Part shown: one piece after another, positions 62,105 to 64,000 of the stretch
Layout of the letters: the number at the start of each line of letters is the position of its first letter
Numbering within the stretch: position 1 is the stretch's first letter
Assembly (NCBI RefSeq): GCF_004006175.1
Contig: NZ_CP033219.1
Coordinates: 3,782,001 to 3,846,000 of the forward strand
Length of the DNA: 64,000 nucleotides
Origin: Parasedimentitalea marina
Lineage (GTDB): Bacteria > Pseudomonadota > Alphaproteobacteria > Rhodobacterales > Rhodobacteraceae
Reading direction: 5' to 3'
Position numbers and translations under genes: made by a program
The notes under the pieces: model-generated
The model's database searches: none
What the model saw: only the letters and a program-made list of their open reading frames with translations
Told to the model about the DNA's origin: nothing

Positions 62105-62878
62105 TCAACCCGGCAAAGGGGAAAGATAGCCCTCAAAGGTCACATTATCGGCAAAGGCTCGCGCGGCGCGCTCCTCGGCCTCCGATTGAACAGTCCAGCA
62201 CAGGATCAGCAGCCCCGTGTCGCGCGTTTGCCGCACCAATGGTCGCGACAGATCACTGGCCTCATGGCTGATAAAGCTGGCCCCAACCCGGTCAAGGTCC
62301 GGCATTTCACGAAGCCGGTCGCAAATCGGGCCGGTCAGTTCCGGCCAGGAGGCAAGATCATAGGCACTGGTCACAATGCCCCGTGGGACTTCCGGCGACA
62401 ACCGGGCCAATTCAGCCACTGAATTTGGGTTAAACGACATCAACGCCACCAGACCTGAGTAGCCTTTCAATGCCTCAGCCGCCGCCCGTTCCAGCGCGCC
62501 AACATCGGGACCAAGCTGACCATCCTGATCCTTGACCTCAATCAGCAGCGGCACTTGACCGGCAACCAGATCCAACACCGTGGCCAGATCCGGAATACCT
62601 TCACCGTCACCGCCGATCAGCGGGATGGCCTGTGCCTGCTCTCGGGTCAGCAGGTTGATCGGCCCGCTGCCTTCTGCCAGCCGCTCCAGATTATAATCAT
62701 GGAACACCATCGCATGTCCGTCAGCACTCAGCTGCAGGTCAATTTCGATACCATAGCCCGCGGCAATCGCCGCGCGGATAGCGGCAAGGCTGTTCTCCGG
62801 TCGCCCATCCGTCACATCATGCAGGGCACGATGCGCAATGGGCAACCGAAGGAAATCCGCGGGGAGTGCCAGCGTCAT
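62105..62878 (-). CDS. Glycerophosphodiester phosphodiesterase
   Basis: The product has 257 residues. TIM barrel marks are IAHRALHDVTDGRPENSLAA (catalytic His-Arg and Glu), GIEIDLQLSADGHAMVFHDY (metal Glu/Asp and His), VPLLIEVKDQDGQ and GLVALMSFNPNSVAELARL. It hydrolyses glycerophosphodiesters to glycerol-3-phosphate and an alcohol. No signal peptide is seen, so it acts in the cytoplasm (UgpQ-like). The start overlaps the ridA stop by 4 bp (62875-62878). Confidence 0.93.
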   Translation of the reverse strand: MTLALPADFLRLPIAHRALHDVTDGRPENSLAAIRAAIAAGYGIEIDLQLSADGHAMVFHDYNLERLAEGSGPINLLTREQAQAIPLIGGDGEGIPDLATVLDLVAGQVPLLIEVKDQDGQLGPDVGALERAAAEALKGYSGLVALMSFNPNSVAELARLSPEVPRGIVTSAYDLASWPELTGPICDRLREMPDLDRVGASFISHEASDLSRPLVRQTRDTGLLILCWTVQSEAEERAARAFADNVTFEGYLSPLPG

Positions 62879-63333
62879 TTGATCTGAAAGACCCCGTCGA
62901 TCTCAACTGCAACACCCAGCGGCAACGAGGGGCAGCTAACGGCCGAGCGCGCATGGCGGCCGGTATCGCCCAGTGCCGCAACCATAAAGTCCGACGCACC
63001 ATTCACCACCATTGGCTGCTGCGTAAAACCATCGGTTGAGTTCACAAAAGCGCCCAGCTTCACAACCTTCACCAGCCGGTCCAGATCCCCACCGCAGGCC
63101 GCCTTCACTTGCGCCAGCAACGATATGGCACAGGTTTTAGCCGCCGCTGCGCCTGCTTCAACATCCATATCCGCACCCAATGTGCCTGTGATCAGACCCG
63201 CACTATCTGCCGAGATCTGCCCCGAGACATAAACCATGTCGCCCACGACAACATAGGGTACATAATTGGCAGCCGGAGCCGGAGCATCAGGCAGGGTCAC
63301 ACCCAGTTCGTTCAGTTTCGCTTCAAAACCCAT
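62875..63333 (-). CDS. RidA family protein
   Basis: This 152-residue YjgF/YER057c/UK114 fold protein opens with MGFEAKLNELGVTLPDAPAP and carries VGDMVYVSGQISADSAGLIT, with the signature region GRHARSAVSCPSLPLGVAVEIDG, whose arginine is the usual enamine/imine deaminase residue. It removes reactive 2-aminoacrylate-type intermediates. It begins the operon with GDPD, a pairing common in roseobacters. Confidence 0.93.
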   Translation of the reverse strand: MGFEAKLNELGVTLPDAPAPAANYVPYVVVGDMVYVSGQISADSAGLITGTLGADMDVEAGAAAAKTCAISLLAQVKAACGGDLDRLVKVVKLGAFVNSTDGFTQQPMVVNGASDFMVAALGDTGRHARSAVSCPSLPLGVAVEIDGVFQIK

Positions 63334-63415
63334 GACATCAATCCTCCAACAAGTGTTTCGCCGGCGACGCTACTCGGGATGCAATTCAGCCGAAAGGGAA
63401 AAACGCAGGCCGGTC

Positions 63416-64000
63416 TCAGCTCTCGCGGAATGCTTTGACAAAGTAGTCGGCCAGCGGCTTGATCAAATAGGACAGCGGCGAGTGGTCAGCGGTTCGAATA
63501 TAGCTTTCCACCGGCATTCCAGGGACCAGAACGACACCCTCGGGCAGTTTGGTGATCTCGCCTTCCTTCAATTCAATTTCAGCGCGGTAATAGGACTGAC
63601 GGCTGGTTTCGTCCTCGAAAGCATCAGCCGAGATCAGCGTAACGATGCCAAACAGGTCCGGCGTTGCCCGTTGATCCAGCGTCGAGAACCGGAGCGTCAC
63701 CGATTGGCCCACATAGACTTCATCAATGTTGATCGGCGACACCTGCGCCGCCACGACCAAGGGGCGATCCTGTGGCACCAGATACAACACCGGCTCGGCC
63801 GGGCGTATCACTGACCGGGGCGTATGAACCTGCAATCCATAAACAATTCCAGATACCGGCGCCTTGATGTCCAGCCGTTCCAGTTGTTCGATCAGCGACC
63901 GTCGCGTCTCGACCAGTTCCAACTCTTGGTAACGCAGGTCGCGCAGCCGGGTGATCGCCTCTTCACGCTGACGGGTCCCCAGTTTCAGAATTTCAATCTC
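63416..64000 (-). CDS. HlyD family type I secretion membrane fusion protein, C-terminal part
   Basis: The frame is open from its stop at 63416 to the window edge, so the start is outside. Reading inward it begins with a coiled-coil part (EIEILKLGTRQREEAITRLR). Next come the lipoyl/barrel segment KAPVSGIVYGLQVHTPRSVI, the GLVYL-like VLYLVPQDRPLVVAAQVSPI, and VGQSVTLRFSTLDQRATPDL. The end, PVESYIRTADHSPLSYLIKP followed by LADYF, is typical of PrtE/LapC-type adaptors. It would link an inner membrane ABC exporter to TolC. The partner genes are probably beyond the right edge. Confidence 0.9.
   Translation of the reverse strand, partial: EIEILKLGTRQREEAITRLRDLRYQELELVETRRSLIEQLERLDIKAPVSGIVYGLQVHTPRSVIRPAEPVLYLVPQDRPLVVAAQVSPINIDEVYVGQSVTLRFSTLDQRATPDLFGIVTLISADAFEDETSRQSYYRAEIELKEGEITKLPEGVVLVPGMPVESYIRTADHSPLSYLIKPLADYFVKAFRES

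Overview
The window reads as a chromosomal segment of a marine alphaproteobacterium of the Roseobacter group (Rhodobacterales). The protein sequences are roseobacter-like throughout: a near-textbook Rhodobacter-type malyl-CoA lyase, a TauR/Tpa/Xsc taurine system, SoeABC, a TIGR02300 protein, and DgcA/DgcN for D-glutamate. The DNA is moderately GC-rich and densely coded, with many 1-8 bp gene overlaps. No rRNA, CRISPR array, prophage or insertion sequence was seen. One tRNA, tRNA-Ala(GGC), is present.

Layout. 1-3.1 kb: start of a MarC-type membrane protein, then a minus-strand cluster dgcN-dgcA-dat for D-amino acid (D-glutamate) use. 3.4-5 kb: mcl1 (ethylmalonyl-CoA pathway) and a racemase-like protein. 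5-8.5 kb: a structured intergenic stretch, a divergent Lrp/LysE exporter pair, an AraC/GyrI regulator and accA. 8.5-12.2 kb: a hypothetical exported protein, a GntR regulator, a YgjP metalloprotease, a TIGR02300 protein and the tRNA. 12.3-31.2 kb: the sulfonate island, holding tpa, tauR, xsc, ackA, pta, a short citrate synthase and soeABC, with a class III aminotransferase, a methyltransferase, a GNAT enzyme and an arsR-permease pair between. 31-45 kb: amtB, dapA, a lytic transglycosylase, two DMT exporters, split mnmC halves, an OmpA lipoprotein, an Ada-like protein, nth and an adenosine kinase. 45-64 kb: a FadH-like reductase with a fossil copy of its own 3' end downstream, small dimeric alpha-beta barrel proteins, a LysR-OmpA-CinA-TetR block, SDR, sfsA, map, rsmD, a ferredoxin-reductase-like flavoprotein, a peroxiredoxin, phhB, GDPD, RidA and the 3' part of a type I secretion HlyD adaptor running off the right edge.

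How the genes work together. Taurine is transaminated by Tpa to sulfoacetaldehyde. Xsc splits this with phosphate into sulfite and acetyl phosphate. AckA or Pta dispose of acetyl phosphate as acetate plus ATP or as acetyl-CoA, and the neighbouring citrate synthase can draw acetyl-CoA into the TCA cycle. SoeABC oxidises sulfite to sulfate at the quinone pool. The same kind of operator, a pair of CTGGMC-type boxes 22-23 bp apart, stands before tpa, tauR and xsc. This binds the two separated parts of the pathway into one likely TauR regulon.

No wholly novel machine was found. The most unusual items are the three spaced TauR operators, the ackA/pta/citrate synthase arrangement, the duplicated fadH tail flanking a small foreign-looking gene, the structured RNA-like gap at 5.1-5.3 kb, and a dispersed box-plus-hairpin repeat present in at least three copies.
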